A stretch of DNA of 64,000 nt from Hirschia baltica ATCC 49814 (GCF_000023785.1 NC_012982.1:2108001-2172000), one strand, 5' to 3'; counted from the stretch's first letter, positions 8,688 to 17,994 are shown. Translations and numbers: made by a program. The notes: a model not told the origin generated them from the sequence alone.

Positions 8688-9680
8688 ATGAACACAACGC
8701 CCCAACTTAGCGCCAACCCACCCGTTCGCGACACGACAACCCCACGCGAAATCGTGGTCGATAACCCGCACTGGAAAGACAAGGCAAACCAAAAGCTGTC
8801 TATTCTTGTACCTAGCTATAAAGACGATCCAGAAGCTTTATTGGCCTCATTATCCAAATGCAAAAATGTCGAAGACATCGAATTTATTCTTTATGATGAT
8901 GGCGGCGGAGACCGCACACTTATTGAGAAAATTTCGGCGCACGCAGCTGAGGCCAGCTTTCCAGTTCGGATCATCTCTGCACAACACAATATTGGACGTG
9001 CAGGCGCGCGAAATCGTTTATTGAACTATGCGCGATGCAAATGGGTATTGCTCCTTGATGCCGACATGCTTCCCGATAACGAAGATTTCCTGACTAATTA
9101 CATCCAAGAAATATCAGTTCATCCCGACCCTAAACTTATCGTCGGCGGGTTTTCACTTAAGCAAGCCTCAACGGCCCCAGAATATGCTTTGCATCGGTGG
9201 CAAGCTGAAAAATCAGAATGCATGTCTTCTAAGCTGCGCAACACAGAACCTGGGCGTTATGTTTTCACAAGTAATGTTCTTGCCCATGCAGACCTGTTTG
9301 AAGAAGTCCCTTTTGATGAAACATTCAGTGGATGGGGCTGGGAAGATGTCGATTGGGGATTGCGTATCGCCAAGACTTATCTAGTTCTCCACATAGATAA
9401 TACAGCCACTCATTTAGGCCTTGATACTGATCGAGATCTCATGAAAAAATATGGCAAATCGGGTGCTAATTTTAAAAAAGCGATTGAAAAACATCCCGAC
9501 GCTTTAAAATCAACAAGTCTATATAAAGTTGCTAACAAGCTAGCGCCGATACCATTCAAGCCCGTGATCAAATCCATAACTGGTAGCATTGCGACAGCGC
9601 ACTTTTTTCCAATAAAGGTTAGAGGTCTCGCCCTAAAATTATGGCGTGCAACCATATATGCGGAGGCTCTTCATGATTGA
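8688..9680 (+). CDS. hfsG: Family 2 glycosyltransferase, HfsG-like
   Basis: 330-residue cytoplasmic or membrane-associated GT-A fold enzyme. Visible: KLSILVPSYKDDPEAL (nucleotide-sugar site), LYDDGGGDRT, AGARNRLLNYA, the metal-binding LLLDADMLPDN, and the acceptor-site motif FSGWGWEDVDWGLR of galactosyltransferase-type C-terminal regions. In Caulobacter HfsG adds N-acetylglucosamine to the holdfast repeat and its gene directly precedes the deacetylase hfsH, exactly the order seen here, with an 8-nt overlap. The specific sugar is inferred from context only. Confidence 0.85.
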   Translation: MNTTPQLSANPPVRDTTTPREIVVDNPHWKDKANQKLSILVPSYKDDPEALLASLSKCKNVEDIEFILYDDGGGDRTLIEKISAHAAEASFPVRIISAQHNIGRAGARNRLLNYARCKWVLLLDADMLPDNEDFLTNYIQEISVHPDPKLIVGGFSLKQASTAPEYALHRWQAEKSECMSSKLRNTEPGRYVFTSNVLAHADLFEEVPFDETFSGWGWEDVDWGLRIAKTYLVLHIDNTATHLGLDTDRDLMKKYGKSGANFKKAIEKHPDALKSTSLYKVANKLAPIPFKPVIKSITGSIATAHFFPIKVRGLALKLWRATIYAEALHD

Positions 9681-10440
9681 TTGGCATTACACACCCTCTC
9701 GTACCCTTCCCGCCAAATTAAAACGCCGCATGACACAATGGAGACATGCTGCGCCAGTTGATGTGAGCAACACACAATTTCATGTATCATACACATTTGA
9801 TGATTTTCCAATGTCGGCGGTCAATGGTGCCGACATCCTCGAATCTCATGATGGGCACGCAGCATTTTATGCCTGCACAAAAATGATAGGCACACACGGC
9901 GCATATGGGGACATGTACGATATCAAAACCATGTTGGACCTTGAAAACCGTGGACATGAAATTGGCGCGCATACCCACAGTCACCTTGATTGCGCGCAAA
10001 GCAAACGTGAAACTGTCTTAAATGATATTGACGCAAATATTTCTGCGCTCATGGAAGCCGGCTTAAAAAAACGGCCCACAAGTTTTGCATACCCTTATGG
10101 AGAAACCCTTTTTGATACCAAAAAAGAAGTATTCAAAAAGTTTGATCTGTGTCGCGGTATTCTTCCCGGAATTAATGTTGGAAAAGTTGATCTCGCTCAA
10201 TTGCGGTGTTTTGAACTAAACGAAAATCCAGCCACACGCATTCGAGCAATAAATGCTATCGAAGAAGCAGGCAAAACTGGCGGCTGGGTGATTATATTTA
10301 CACATGATGTATCACCTCAGCCAACTGCGTATGGAACCACAACTGGGATCGTCGAAGAATTGTGCCAACTGTCTAAAGCAGCAGGCGCAACGCTTTCAAC
10401 GCCAACTGAGGCAGCAAGAAGCTACGGCCTAATCTCATGA
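9673..10440 (+). CDS. hfsH: Polysaccharide deacetylase, HfsH-like
   Basis: 255-residue NodB-fold (carbohydrate esterase 4) protein. Metal and catalytic motifs are visible: FDDFP near residue 36 (motif 1, catalytic Asp), and HEIGAHTHSHLDC (motif 2, the metal-binding His pair), followed by SFAYPYGE (motif 3). There is no signal peptide, so deacetylation should occur in the cytoplasm on the lipid-linked repeat, as proposed for Caulobacter HfsH, which removes N-acetyl groups and so controls cohesion and anchoring of the holdfast. ATG at 9673 is chosen because GGAGG precedes it by about 6 nt; this start overlaps the end of hfsG by 8 nt. The stop overlaps the next gene by four bases. Confidence 0.9.
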   Translation: MIDWHYTPSRTLPAKLKRRMTQWRHAAPVDVSNTQFHVSYTFDDFPMSAVNGADILESHDGHAAFYACTKMIGTHGAYGDMYDIKTMLDLENRGHEIGAHTHSHLDCAQSKRETVLNDIDANISALMEAGLKKRPTSFAYPYGETLFDTKKEVFKKFDLCRGILPGINVGKVDLAQLRCFELNENPATRIRAINAIEEAGKTGGWVIIFTHDVSPQPTAYGTTTGIVEELCQLSKAAGATLSTPTEAARSYGLIS

Positions 10441-11423
10441 ACCAATCCGTAAAAGTCAGTATTGTTATTCCAACATTTCGCCGCAATGACGGTTTGGAAA
10501 ATGCCATTACCAGCATTCTGAATATGACGGATGCTGCTTTGGAAACGGCTGAAATCGTTGTCGCAGACAACTCACCCGAAGCCGGCGCCAAATCCACAGT
10601 AGAACAACTCAAACTCAACACTAGCGTACCAATAAACTATGTCAGTGAACCCACTCCGGGCGTATCAAATGCACGAAATGCTGGTCTAGCTGTAGCAAAT
10701 TCTCGTCTAATTGCCTTCATTGACGATGATGAAACTGCCCAAAATGGATGGCTAGATAATTTAGTCGCAGCTCATCAAAAGCTCGGTGCCGCTGTCATTT
10801 TTGGCCCTGTCGAAACTGTGCTTCCAACCGACACGCCTCCCGCGCACAAACAATATCTGGAAGATTTTTTCTCTCGCAAAGGCCCAAGCGAAACCAAACT
10901 AATTGATGAAGCTTTTGGCTGTGGAAATGCTTTCCTTGATTTGGATCGCATTCAACCTTGCCTCCCTGAAAATGAGCCGTTTTTCAATAAGATAGCCAAT
11001 GAAACTGGCGGCGAAGATGACTATCTTTTTGCTCGTGTGAAACAGCATGGTGAAACATTTGGCTGGGCACATAATGCAATTGTTGATGAACACGTCCCCG
11101 AAAAACGTGCACATTTAGGTTATACACTGAGGCGTGCATTCGCCTATGGACAGGGGCCCTCCACCAATTGCTGGCGCAATAATGACGGCATTGATATTCC
11201 ACGCCTATTGATGTGGATGATTATCGGGACAGGTCAGTTTATTATCTATGGAATCTCTGCCTTAGCGATGTTTGCAATCAAGCATCCCAAACGCGCATAT
11301 ATGTTGGATAAAGCTGTAAGAGGACTAGGAAAACCCCTCTGGTTTCCACCATTTATTCTGCAATTTTATGGGGATATTCCCGATAAGAAAAAGCGCAAAA
11401 AAGTTATCAAAAGCGCAACTTAA
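10437..11423 (+). CDS. hfsL: Family 2 glycosyltransferase, HfsL-like
   Basis: 328-residue GT2 with KVSIVIPTFRRNDGLENAI at the N-terminus, VVADNSPEAG, GVSNARNAGL, the DxD-type metal site IAFIDDDETAQNGWL and a C-terminal acceptor region (ETGGEDDYLFARVKQHGE). A hydrophobic stretch near residue 260 (LLMWMIIGTGQFIIYGISAL) suggests a membrane anchor. The start overlaps the hfsH stop (ATGA), so the two are translationally coupled. In Caulobacter HfsL is a holdfast glycosyltransferase encoded outside the main locus; assigning this gene to it is based on family and position, so treat the symbol as provisional. Confidence 0.75.
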   Translation: MNQSVKVSIVIPTFRRNDGLENAITSILNMTDAALETAEIVVADNSPEAGAKSTVEQLKLNTSVPINYVSEPTPGVSNARNAGLAVANSRLIAFIDDDETAQNGWLDNLVAAHQKLGAAVIFGPVETVLPTDTPPAHKQYLEDFFSRKGPSETKLIDEAFGCGNAFLDLDRIQPCLPENEPFFNKIANETGGEDDYLFARVKQHGETFGWAHNAIVDEHVPEKRAHLGYTLRRAFAYGQGPSTNCWRNNDGIDIPRLLMWMIIGTGQFIIYGISALAMFAIKHPKRAYMLDKAVRGLGKPLWFPPFILQFYGDIPDKKKRKKVIKSAT

Positions 11424-11468
11424 CCAAACTCACAAACTGAGAATAAGTTAAGCTACGCTCAACCTAAA

Positions 11469-12182
11469 TTAGCCTGAAATTTCATCCGCTAATCGGGCAT
11501 CTGCTTTGGTTGCATTGAGAACAATTCCCATACATGTGCCACCATGGCCTTCAATTTCTTGTCCAAGCTTGGACACCTGAGTCGCAGGTGTTTTATCAGC
11601 TCGCACAACTAAAGCAGTTGCATCCATTTGCGAACAGATAGCCAAACCCGCTGAAGATGTTTCTAACGCAGGTGCATCGATAATGACCCAGTCAGCTATC
11701 TCTCTAACGGCTTTCCAGTAGTCCGCTCCCGTTTTCACACGCACGCGAGCGCTTGATTCTAAACGTTCTTTTCGAAACCTAGACACAAGTAATTTAGTAT
11801 CCGCCACACGATGCATTACAAAAAGCCCCGCATCGTTCTTCTTACCAGGTGGTGGCGGCGGTGGTGGTGGTGAGATAGAAAAAAAGGAAGCGCCAGACAT
11901 TTCAGCGTTATGAGCTGGACCAACCTGACCAAATGAATCAACAAAATCGCCGCCGCGATCAAAAGCATTAAATAACCGACCATCCATAAGATTTAGATCA
12001 ATCAGCCATACACCCTTGCGCGCACGTTGAGCCGCTAACATAGCAAAAGAAGCAGCCACACTCGATGTGCCTTCGCCTGCCATAGCAGACATGAACATAA
12101 TCGTACGACCACCATTATCCACTGGTGCTCGTGTTGCGACACGCCAAGTTTCAGTTAAATCTTTTCGTAAGTCTTTCATCAC
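11469..12182 (-). CDS. hfsB: CpsD/HfsB-like polysaccharide co-polymerase ATPase with degenerate nucleotide site
   Basis: 237-residue protein of the BY-kinase/MinD-like fold that normally partners a Wzc-type chain-length protein. The P-loop region reads MAGEGTSSVAASFAML (residues 34-49): the invariant Lys of the Walker A motif is Thr. Walker A' reads VWLIDLNLMDG with Asn for the second Asp; Walker B IIDAPALETS is intact. No C-terminal tyrosine cluster is present. A run of eight prolines (SISPPPPPPPPG, about residue 108-115) interrupts the middle. These features point to a non-catalytic scaffold rather than an active tyrosine kinase. It lies downstream of hfsA on the same strand (107-nt gap). 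Confidence 0.82.
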   Translation of the reverse strand: MMKDLRKDLTETWRVATRAPVDNGGRTIMFMSAMAGEGTSSVAASFAMLAAQRARKGVWLIDLNLMDGRLFNAFDRGGDFVDSFGQVGPAHNAEMSGASFFSISPPPPPPPPGKKNDAGLFVMHRVADTKLLVSRFRKERLESSARVRVKTGADYWKAVREIADWVIIDAPALETSSAGLAICSQMDATALVVRADKTPATQVSKLGQEIEGHGGTCMGIVLNATKADARLADEISG

Positions 12183-12289
12183 TCAAATTCACTACATCTT
12201 ATTTTGCCGCTATAATTGGTTTCAACATAGAAAAACTAAGTTAACTTTTTGAAAAGTATATTTTTTAATTAAATAACAAATACTTAGTC

Positions 12290-13777
12290 TTATTGCTTCG
12301 ATGTCACACCAATGACAGGCAACCCTATTGTCTTTTCAGTTGAACGCCGCGTTGAGAGACTTTTACGACTAAATGCAACAAGTAAGCCCGCGATTAATGC
12401 AGTAAATCCAGCAAACATCCCTGATGCCAAAACAATCGGTATCTTCATACTCGAACCTTTAGATGGTGGTAATGCCCTATCGACGATTACAACACTCCCG
12501 CTTGAACCTTCCGAAATCTGAACTTCTGCTTTTTTCGATTGCTCTCTCGTTGCCAATTCAACCATCGCTCTTTCCAACACGTCACGCTCTCGGCGAAGTT
12601 TCTTATATTCTGGTTGCAACAAAACGAGTTCTTTCTGTCGCTGAGACACTTCATTGACCTGACGTTTTAACTCCGCCGCGCGAGACGTTGCCGCATTCAA
12701 ATCAGATTGAACATTCGTGATTGTAGAGATTAATTCTTGATACGCTGGGTTTGGACCAGTTCGACGAACACCGCCATCATCACTCTCCAACAGTGATTTC
12801 ATACTCGCTATACGCGCATCTATTTCTAAAACAGCGCGGCTATCAGGCAAATATCTTAGCAATAATTGCTCACGCTCTAACTGGAGGTCCAGCACACGTT
12901 GTGATGCATTTGTCTCAACTTCTAGCGCAATCGTTTCTGGCGTAGTTGGCAGCATAGCACGCAAGCCACTCAAACGACCTTCACCTTCTTTTACCAATGC
13001 CTCAACGGTCAAAAGTTCATTGCGTAAATTCACCAATGTCGTGCCAACAGACAATCGATCAGTATCAAATTCACCAATTTCATTTTCAACAAGGAAGTCG
13101 CGTAGCAATGATTCGGCTTCACTTAAGGCCTCACCCACAAGATATCTTTGACCAGCCACAGCCGCAATATCATCTTGATCACTTTGAATTTCTCTATAGT
13201 CGACAAATTGTTCCAGAAATTTATTGACAACCTCGGCGGCAACAATTGGATCTTCATGCTTAAAGACAAAAGTAAGCAAGGGTGATTTCACCCCGTGAGA
13301 TGCACCAAAATTTTGGTTCAAAGCATCATATGCAGAGGCTTCCAATTTTCGAATTTTGTCAGGGTCATTCGTTTCTGCTATCTCTTGGGCAATTTTAGGA
13401 TAGATGTGTCCAATCCCCATCTGATCCATAACGCGACGCGCTAATATAGGGGAATTGGCTTTCTCAGCTTCCGCACTAACAATTGCCTCAGTTTCAATAG
13501 AAACACCACGTCCAGCATCTCCGACAAGCGGGTCATAAATATATTGCTTATCCAACGTGACCTGCATTGTGCCGAATGCCGTATATGTTTTGGGCATGGT
13601 CATAGCAAACAGAACACCCAGTATCACGATAGGCAGAAACACCAATATCATAATCCAAAGTGATCGCCACAATTGCAAGAATATATCGCCCACGCCAAAA
13701 CGTGGACGAACGCGTAAATTCACACCGCGTTGTTCGCGCCGGACAGGCATTTGGGTGGCTTGATTGTCTTGCATCAT
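12290..13777 (-). CDS. hfsA: Wzc/GumC-like polysaccharide co-polymerase, HfsA-like
   Basis: 495-residue inner-membrane protein with the Wzz domain layout: a first membrane helix near residues 38-60 (LWIMILVFLPIVILGVLFAM), a long periplasmic coiled-coil region (about 65-450) and a second helix near 455-475 (PIVLASGMFAGFTALIAGLL). The conserved PNPAYQEL and the proline-rich segment before the second helix (DRALPPSKGS) are present. It should control chain length and link the periplasm-spanning export channel (HfsD) with the cytoplasmic HfsB. No kinase domain is fused. It is transcribed away from hfsD with 94 bp between the starts; in Caulobacter hfsD, hfsA and hfsB lie in the same direction, so this arrangement differs. 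Confidence 0.88.
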   Translation of the reverse strand: MMQDNQATQMPVRREQRGVNLRVRPRFGVGDIFLQLWRSLWIMILVFLPIVILGVLFAMTMPKTYTAFGTMQVTLDKQYIYDPLVGDAGRGVSIETEAIVSAEAEKANSPILARRVMDQMGIGHIYPKIAQEIAETNDPDKIRKLEASAYDALNQNFGASHGVKSPLLTFVFKHEDPIVAAEVVNKFLEQFVDYREIQSDQDDIAAVAGQRYLVGEALSEAESLLRDFLVENEIGEFDTDRLSVGTTLVNLRNELLTVEALVKEGEGRLSGLRAMLPTTPETIALEVETNASQRVLDLQLEREQLLLRYLPDSRAVLEIDARIASMKSLLESDDGGVRRTGPNPAYQELISTITNVQSDLNAATSRAAELKRQVNEVSQRQKELVLLQPEYKKLRRERDVLERAMVELATREQSKKAEVQISEGSSGSVVIVDRALPPSKGSSMKIPIVLASGMFAGFTALIAGLLVAFSRKSLSTRRSTEKTIGLPVIGVTSKQ

Positions 13778-13871
13778 ATTCTGATTCTGCTTTATCTAAA
13801 CAACTTGTTCATTTGTCGCTTGATTTGCCTTAATATTTCATTATCCAAAACGGATGCATTAAGAAAGCACC

Positions 13872-14588
13872 ATGATGAAAAACAACGCATCCATCCTCGC
13901 ACTCGCTGTTCTGTCAATATCGGCATGCTCTAGCCCTCAACCGGGACCAAGCGCGCCGACTTTTCAATCAACGACTTTCTCAAAATGGTCGCAAAATGAT
14001 GCAGCCTACAGATTCTACCCAGGCGATAAGTTAAACATAACTTTCAGACAAGCACCTGAATTGGACCGAGAAGTCGTTATTGCACCGGATGGTCGGATAA
14101 GCCTTCCACTCATGGACCCTGTCGTTGTCGCGGATCTTTCTGCTTTCGAACTACAAAAAATTCTTGAACGCATCTATGCTAGAGAATTGGTGGATCCCTC
14201 TCTCACAGTCACGCCAGTTGAATTTGCGTCCCAACAAATATTCGTCGGTGGTGAAGTCAATAATCCGGGCGTATTTCCATTGCCGGGCCAAATTGATCCG
14301 CTGCAAGCCATTGTCTTAGCTGGTGGCTGGAACGATAATTCCAAACCTGAACAAGTCATTATTTTACGTCGCGATCGAAATGGTCAAATCATGACCCGCG
14401 TTGTTGACGTAAAAAATGCTCTTCGTGACCCAAGCAATCTAGACATTGGACCATTAAAACGGTTTGACGTCGTGTTTGTATCCCGCAGCCGCATAGCAAA
14501 TGAAAACAAATTTATACAGCAATACGTACTATCAGCATTGCCAATTGATTTTTCATTCTTCTACAACCTAAAAGACAACGCCTTCTAA
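13872..14588 (+). CDS. hfsD: Outer-membrane polysaccharide export lipoprotein, HfsD/Wza-like
   Basis: 238-residue lipoprotein: signal peptide MMKNNASILALAVLSISAC with the lipid-modified Cys at 19. It contains the polysaccharide export (Poly_export) domain, YRFYPGDKLNITFRQAPELD through VAPDGRISLPLMDPVV-like sequence, and a SLBB domain beginning QQIFVGGEVNNPGVFPLPG. Such proteins form the outer-membrane exit channel of Wzy-type systems. Two adjacent ATG codons (13872 and 13875) are possible starts. The upstream 94-bp spacer is shared with hfsA and contains one GANTC (CcrM) site near 13788, a hint of cell-cycle control. Confidence 0.9.
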   Translation: MMKNNASILALAVLSISACSSPQPGPSAPTFQSTTFSKWSQNDAAYRFYPGDKLNITFRQAPELDREVVIAPDGRISLPLMDPVVVADLSAFELQKILERIYARELVDPSLTVTPVEFASQQIFVGGEVNNPGVFPLPGQIDPLQAIVLAGGWNDNSKPEQVIILRRDRNGQIMTRVVDVKNALRDPSNLDIGPLKRFDVVFVSRSRIANENKFIQQYVLSALPIDFSFFYNLKDNAF

Positions 14589-14628
14589 CTCAGATTGCTG
14601 AACTAAACACTAGGCATCACAACCGAAA

Positions 14629-14901
14629 TTAATGTGCTTTTTGCATCCATTCGCGGGCAGCACGTTGTGCCTGACGAAGTTCTAAAGATGACATGTAGTC
14701 AACCATTTCGCGACGTTGCTCACGTGCATCACGAACACCTTTAAGAGCGGCAAGGTTAAACCATTTGTGTGCTGCAACGTAATCAACGGCAACTCCTAGT
14801 CCTGTAGAATACATAAGTCCCACACGGTAAATTTCTTCACCAGCAGATTTGTTTGTTAAGCTCGCTTCAGGAGCTTCGATCAATGCATCAGCATAAGCCA
14901 T
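14629..14901 (-). CDS. Small Sel1-like repeat protein
   Basis: 90-residue cytoplasmic protein with one recognisable Sel1 repeat: YRVGLMYSTGLGVAVDYVAAHKWF followed by NLAALKGVRDAREQRR, where the spacing of Gly, Ala and aromatic residues fits the family. The C-terminus is a basic/Ala helix (LRQAQRAAREWMQ). Sel1 proteins usually act as adaptor surfaces and normally carry many repeats, so a single-repeat protein is unusually short. AAGGAA lies about 10 nt before the ATG at 14901. It sits inside the holdfast-type cluster, converging on hfsD; a role there is guesswork. Confidence 0.8.
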   Translation of the reverse strand: MAYADALIEAPEASLTNKSAGEEIYRVGLMYSTGLGVAVDYVAAHKWFNLAALKGVRDAREQRREMVDYMSSLELRQAQRAAREWMQKAH

Positions 14902-15328
14902 TTTTTGTCATTCCTTCGACAATGAGGCTCTGTGTCGGGTTATTCCCCATGATCAAAGAGCCTATCCACCATAAACCATCACCTTCTCCGGCGATGTATG
15001 CAGTGAACTAAATTACTGTTGATCTATAGTTAATTACATCAGTAAATACTTCAAAACGGCTAGTTGTACATGAATTTTCTTTTACTGTTATTTAAATAGA
15101 AATAGTAATTATCAAATCATTACTTCAAATCCAAAAATTCAAAGACATTATATTTACCATGTTAGGCAAAATTAAAATATAGTTTACCAAACATAGGATA
15201 TCTTCGAGAGAACGATATCTATGGCTTAAGTCTTGCAGGATCAATGGACTAAGATAAACAAACAAACGACAAGCCCACCGACGCCCCTCACGGCGTTCCC
15301 AGCCATCCAAGCTCTGCACAGAACCCAT
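14902..15328. other. AT-rich intergenic region upstream of the GNAT-like gene
   Basis: About 430 bp with no convincing gene. It must carry the promoters of the Sel1 gene (minus) and of the downstream acyltransferase (plus). Low GC (many A/T runs). A pair of GATATC sites (about 15197 and 15214) flank a short purine-rich loop but do not form a long stem. A TTG-initiated extension of the downstream frame begins at 15233 but lacks a Shine-Dalgarno. Confidence 0.5.
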
Positions 15329-16468
15329 ATGCACCCCAAACCCAATATCAGATTTGCCACATTAAAGGACACTGGCGAGATCAACCATTTACTTGGACTG
15401 GCTTGGTTCACACAGCATTCTGAAGCTGGATGGAAATGGCTATTTGAAGACAATCCCGCTCAAGGTGAAATTCCACCAGGAATAGTTAGTATTGGCAAAG
15501 ATGGTGACCTTAATGGTTTTGTTGGCTGCTGTATAAAGCGCTTTTCTCAAAATGGGGAAACACTCACGGCAATGACTGGTCACTCATTGGTGGCACACCC
15601 TAATCATCTAAGCGCCGGCTTTCGTTTAATGGTGAATTTGCTCCATCAGAAAGTCGGCTTTGGGACTTACACACTCAACAATAATGAGATAGCAGCTCGC
15701 ATATACCCTCGCATTTCTCAAAAAGCGGGATACAATAACGTACCAATTTTTGGGCAGGCAGCTCGAATGAGCCTACAATGGATCACGAATCCAGCGCTGC
15801 AAATTCAAGCTGGCCTGAAACGCCGCTATCACATCCAAACAAATTTCAAAACAGCCCGCAATGGTGTAGAACGGTTTTCAACTTACACGGCACCTCCAAC
15901 TGATAAAATCAAGTTGCCGAAATATACATCTTTGATAGCTGACCATCACCAGCATGAAACCGCGCTTAGCTTGTTCTGGTCACGTTTAAGCAGCAATGAG
16001 GGCATTTTCACTTATAGAGACAAAGCAACCCTCGATTGGATTTTAAGTAACCCCGACGCACAAACCCCTCCTATCTTTATTACATATGATCGAGGTGACG
16101 GTATCGAGGGCTGGCTGATAGGGCTTATATCTAAAGAGTCTGAAATAGCACCGCCAATACTCAGCATTATAGATCTCATTGCACTACCAGAATCACAAAA
16201 CACAATTCTGCCCGAACTCATTTCGGCTGCGCGGAAAATTGCGTCTAAAATGAAACTCATGAAAGTGCATCTTCCGTATGCCTCCCAAGAAACTGTAAAA
16301 GCTTTGGAGAATTGCATCACACCATCCAACATAAAAACAACCGATTACGCCCATGCGCACGGATGCTTCTATCCACCTTACCGCGTTGAAGAATTTGAAA
16401 AAAACTGGAGCCCAACACCATTGGATGGTGATTTTTCGTTTTGTTTAAGACCAATGCCGATACGTTAG
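15329..16468 (+). CDS. GNAT/FemAB-like acyltransferase in the holdfast cluster (possible HfsK)
   Basis: About 379 residues. The N-terminal half looks like a GNAT fold: IRFATLKDTGEINHLLGLAW (beta1-alpha1), DGDLNGFVGCCIKRFSQNG and MTGHSLVAHPNHLSAGFRLM, a possible acetyl-CoA loop. The second half (IEGWLIGLISKESE, PPILSIIDLIALPE) looks like a repeat of the fold, as in FemAB-type proteins. In Caulobacter HfsK is an N-acyltransferase that modifies holdfast; gene position next to hfsC makes that role plausible, but I cannot confirm orthology. Start uncertain: ATG at 15329 has no clear Shine-Dalgarno and the frame is open back to a TTG at 15233. Confidence 0.7.
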   Translation: MHPKPNIRFATLKDTGEINHLLGLAWFTQHSEAGWKWLFEDNPAQGEIPPGIVSIGKDGDLNGFVGCCIKRFSQNGETLTAMTGHSLVAHPNHLSAGFRLMVNLLHQKVGFGTYTLNNNEIAARIYPRISQKAGYNNVPIFGQAARMSLQWITNPALQIQAGLKRRYHIQTNFKTARNGVERFSTYTAPPTDKIKLPKYTSLIADHHQHETALSLFWSRLSSNEGIFTYRDKATLDWILSNPDAQTPPIFITYDRGDGIEGWLIGLISKESEIAPPILSIIDLIALPESQNTILPELISAARKIASKMKLMKVHLPYASQETVKALENCITPSNIKTTDYAHAHGCFYPPYRVEEFEKNWSPTPLDGDFSFCLRPMPIR

Positions 16469-16509
16469 ATCTGCGCTCAATCACTTTCATTTTGGATTAA
16501 GGGCTGAGA

Positions 16510-16533
16510 TTGCACCCTTGTAAGAAGGTGCAA
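16510..16533 (+). terminator. Stem-loop between GNAT-like gene and hfsC
   Basis: Inverted repeat TTGCACC / GGTGCAA (7 bp) around a 10-nt loop, 42 nt after the acyltransferase stop. No T-run follows, so it may be a weak or processing hairpin rather than an intrinsic terminator. Confidence 0.35.
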
Positions 16534-16596
16534 AACAATTGAATGATCATGCTGTATTAACCTCAACGCATCTTTCCATATAACGGAGCAGAAAAG

Positions 16597-17958
16597 TTGT
16601 TCAACAACGACACGTGCCTTTCAAAATGGCACAACAGCCCACATTCATTAAATGGACCTCTGTACTGGATCGAACGTGCGTTAGTTTTCTTCATTGTTTT
16701 AACATACTCAGGACTATGGATTGCGATACTCTTAGGTAGAGCCGCAGAAACACAAAGCATGATAGCACCTGACCCAGGACCAATAGCGCGGGCTTCTTGG
16801 TTTCCTGCATATCTGGCATTGATTGGGTTATTGGGGCTAAATATAAAAAAGCTAGGAAGTGCGAGCTTAAAATTCTGGCCCATAATTTTGTTATTAGGTT
16901 TAGCAGTCGCTTCGGCAAACTGGTCTTTAGATCCAAGCCTAACACAGCGGCGTGCCATTGCACTTAGCTTCAGCTTTATGTTCGGTTGTTATCTTGCGAT
17001 ACGTGCCCCCCTAGTCGACACACTAAGGATCATTGGCTGGGCGTGGCTAACGATTTGTATCCTCAATTTTCTTCTTATTTTTGGAGCCCCTCACCTAGGT
17101 GTCCACTCGGAATTACACGTTGGAGCGTGGCGCGGTTTCATGACCGAGAAAAACCATCTTGGCGGTGAAATGGCACGCGCAAACCTAATATTCCTTGCGC
17201 TTGTATATTTCGATAGAAAAACACCAGCAGGTCAGAACAAAAAAGCATGGTGGTTAGGTCTAGCTTTAACGTGGATGCTCATCTTAGGTTCCACATCTAA
17301 AACGGCGCTCATTGCAACGCTAATCCCATATTTAGGTTTTTTATTCTACAGCATCGCGATCCGCACACCGATATTAGGACTTTTAGCGTTTTGGGGTGGC
17401 CTGAGTTTAGCTGGTATCGGTTACGCCATAATATCCATTTCGCCTGAAACTGTTGTTGCGCTGATTGGGAAAGACCTGACGTTTACCGGTCGGACAGGCA
17501 TTTGGGCTATCGTTATTGATTTAATCAATCAGCAAAAATGGACGGGTTATGGATATGGTGCATTCTGGGTCACGCCTGATGGTCCAGTTGCATTTATCGT
17601 GAACACACTGGAATGGAACGTGCCAACAGCCCATAATGGATGGCTGGAAGTGGGATTGGCTATAGGATACCCTGGATTAATCCTGATTATCTGCATCTCA
17701 CTATTTGCTTTAGGCAAAGCTGCATATCTGGCAACAGGCAAACATGGCCCATTTGTCTTTCTCATGCTTTTTCAAATAATTCTATTTTCCTTGTCAGAAA
17801 GCATATTGATGCAACAAAATTCGCATGCATCATCCCTATTCTATTTCTTCACTGCTTACGCATTTATTGCTCGCAAAGTCGCAACAGACTCACAAACACC
17901 TCTCTTAAGCGCCCCGCATTGGGCGCTACCACCGCGTACTACGAAGAAACGCAGCTAA
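16597..17958 (+). CDS. hfsC: O-antigen ligase/polymerase-like protein, HfsC-like
   Basis: 453-residue polytopic inner-membrane protein with about ten to twelve hydrophobic segments. A large periplasmic loop precedes the family's GRTGIWAIVIDLI motif, followed by VPTAHNGWLEVGLAIGYPG, the Wzy/WaaL-type signature. It should join lipid-linked repeats into polymer in the periplasm. Translation appears to start at TTG 16597: GGAG at 16585-16588 lies 8 nt upstream and no suitable ATG is close. Caulobacter has two interchangeable polymerases, HfsC and HfsI; only one is here. It converges on a GH5 glycosidase gene 36 nt downstream. Confidence 0.85.
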   Translation: MFNNDTCLSKWHNSPHSLNGPLYWIERALVFFIVLTYSGLWIAILLGRAAETQSMIAPDPGPIARASWFPAYLALIGLLGLNIKKLGSASLKFWPIILLLGLAVASANWSLDPSLTQRRAIALSFSFMFGCYLAIRAPLVDTLRIIGWAWLTICILNFLLIFGAPHLGVHSELHVGAWRGFMTEKNHLGGEMARANLIFLALVYFDRKTPAGQNKKAWWLGLALTWMLILGSTSKTALIATLIPYLGFLFYSIAIRTPILGLLAFWGGLSLAGIGYAIISISPETVVALIGKDLTFTGRTGIWAIVIDLINQQKWTGYGYGAFWVTPDGPVAFIVNTLEWNVPTAHNGWLEVGLAIGYPGLILIICISLFALGKAAYLATGKHGPFVFLMLFQIILFSLSESILMQQNSHASSLFYFFTAYAFIARKVATDSQTPLLSAPHWALPPRTTKKRS

Positions 17959-17994
17959 TAAAATTGGGCATCAACCAGAGGAATGCTTCAGCTG

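Noticed and set aside
13805-13871. CtrA box (TTAA-TATTTCA-TTAT) upstream of hfsD
   Set aside because: Second half-site is mismatched and AT-rich background makes it likely by chance.
16497-16533. GGCTGAGATTGCACCC resembling the 5' half of a TPP riboswitch
   Set aside because: The second half (CTGATCTGGATAATACCAGCG-like) is missing and the downstream gene, hfsC, has no link with thiamine. Chance resemblance.
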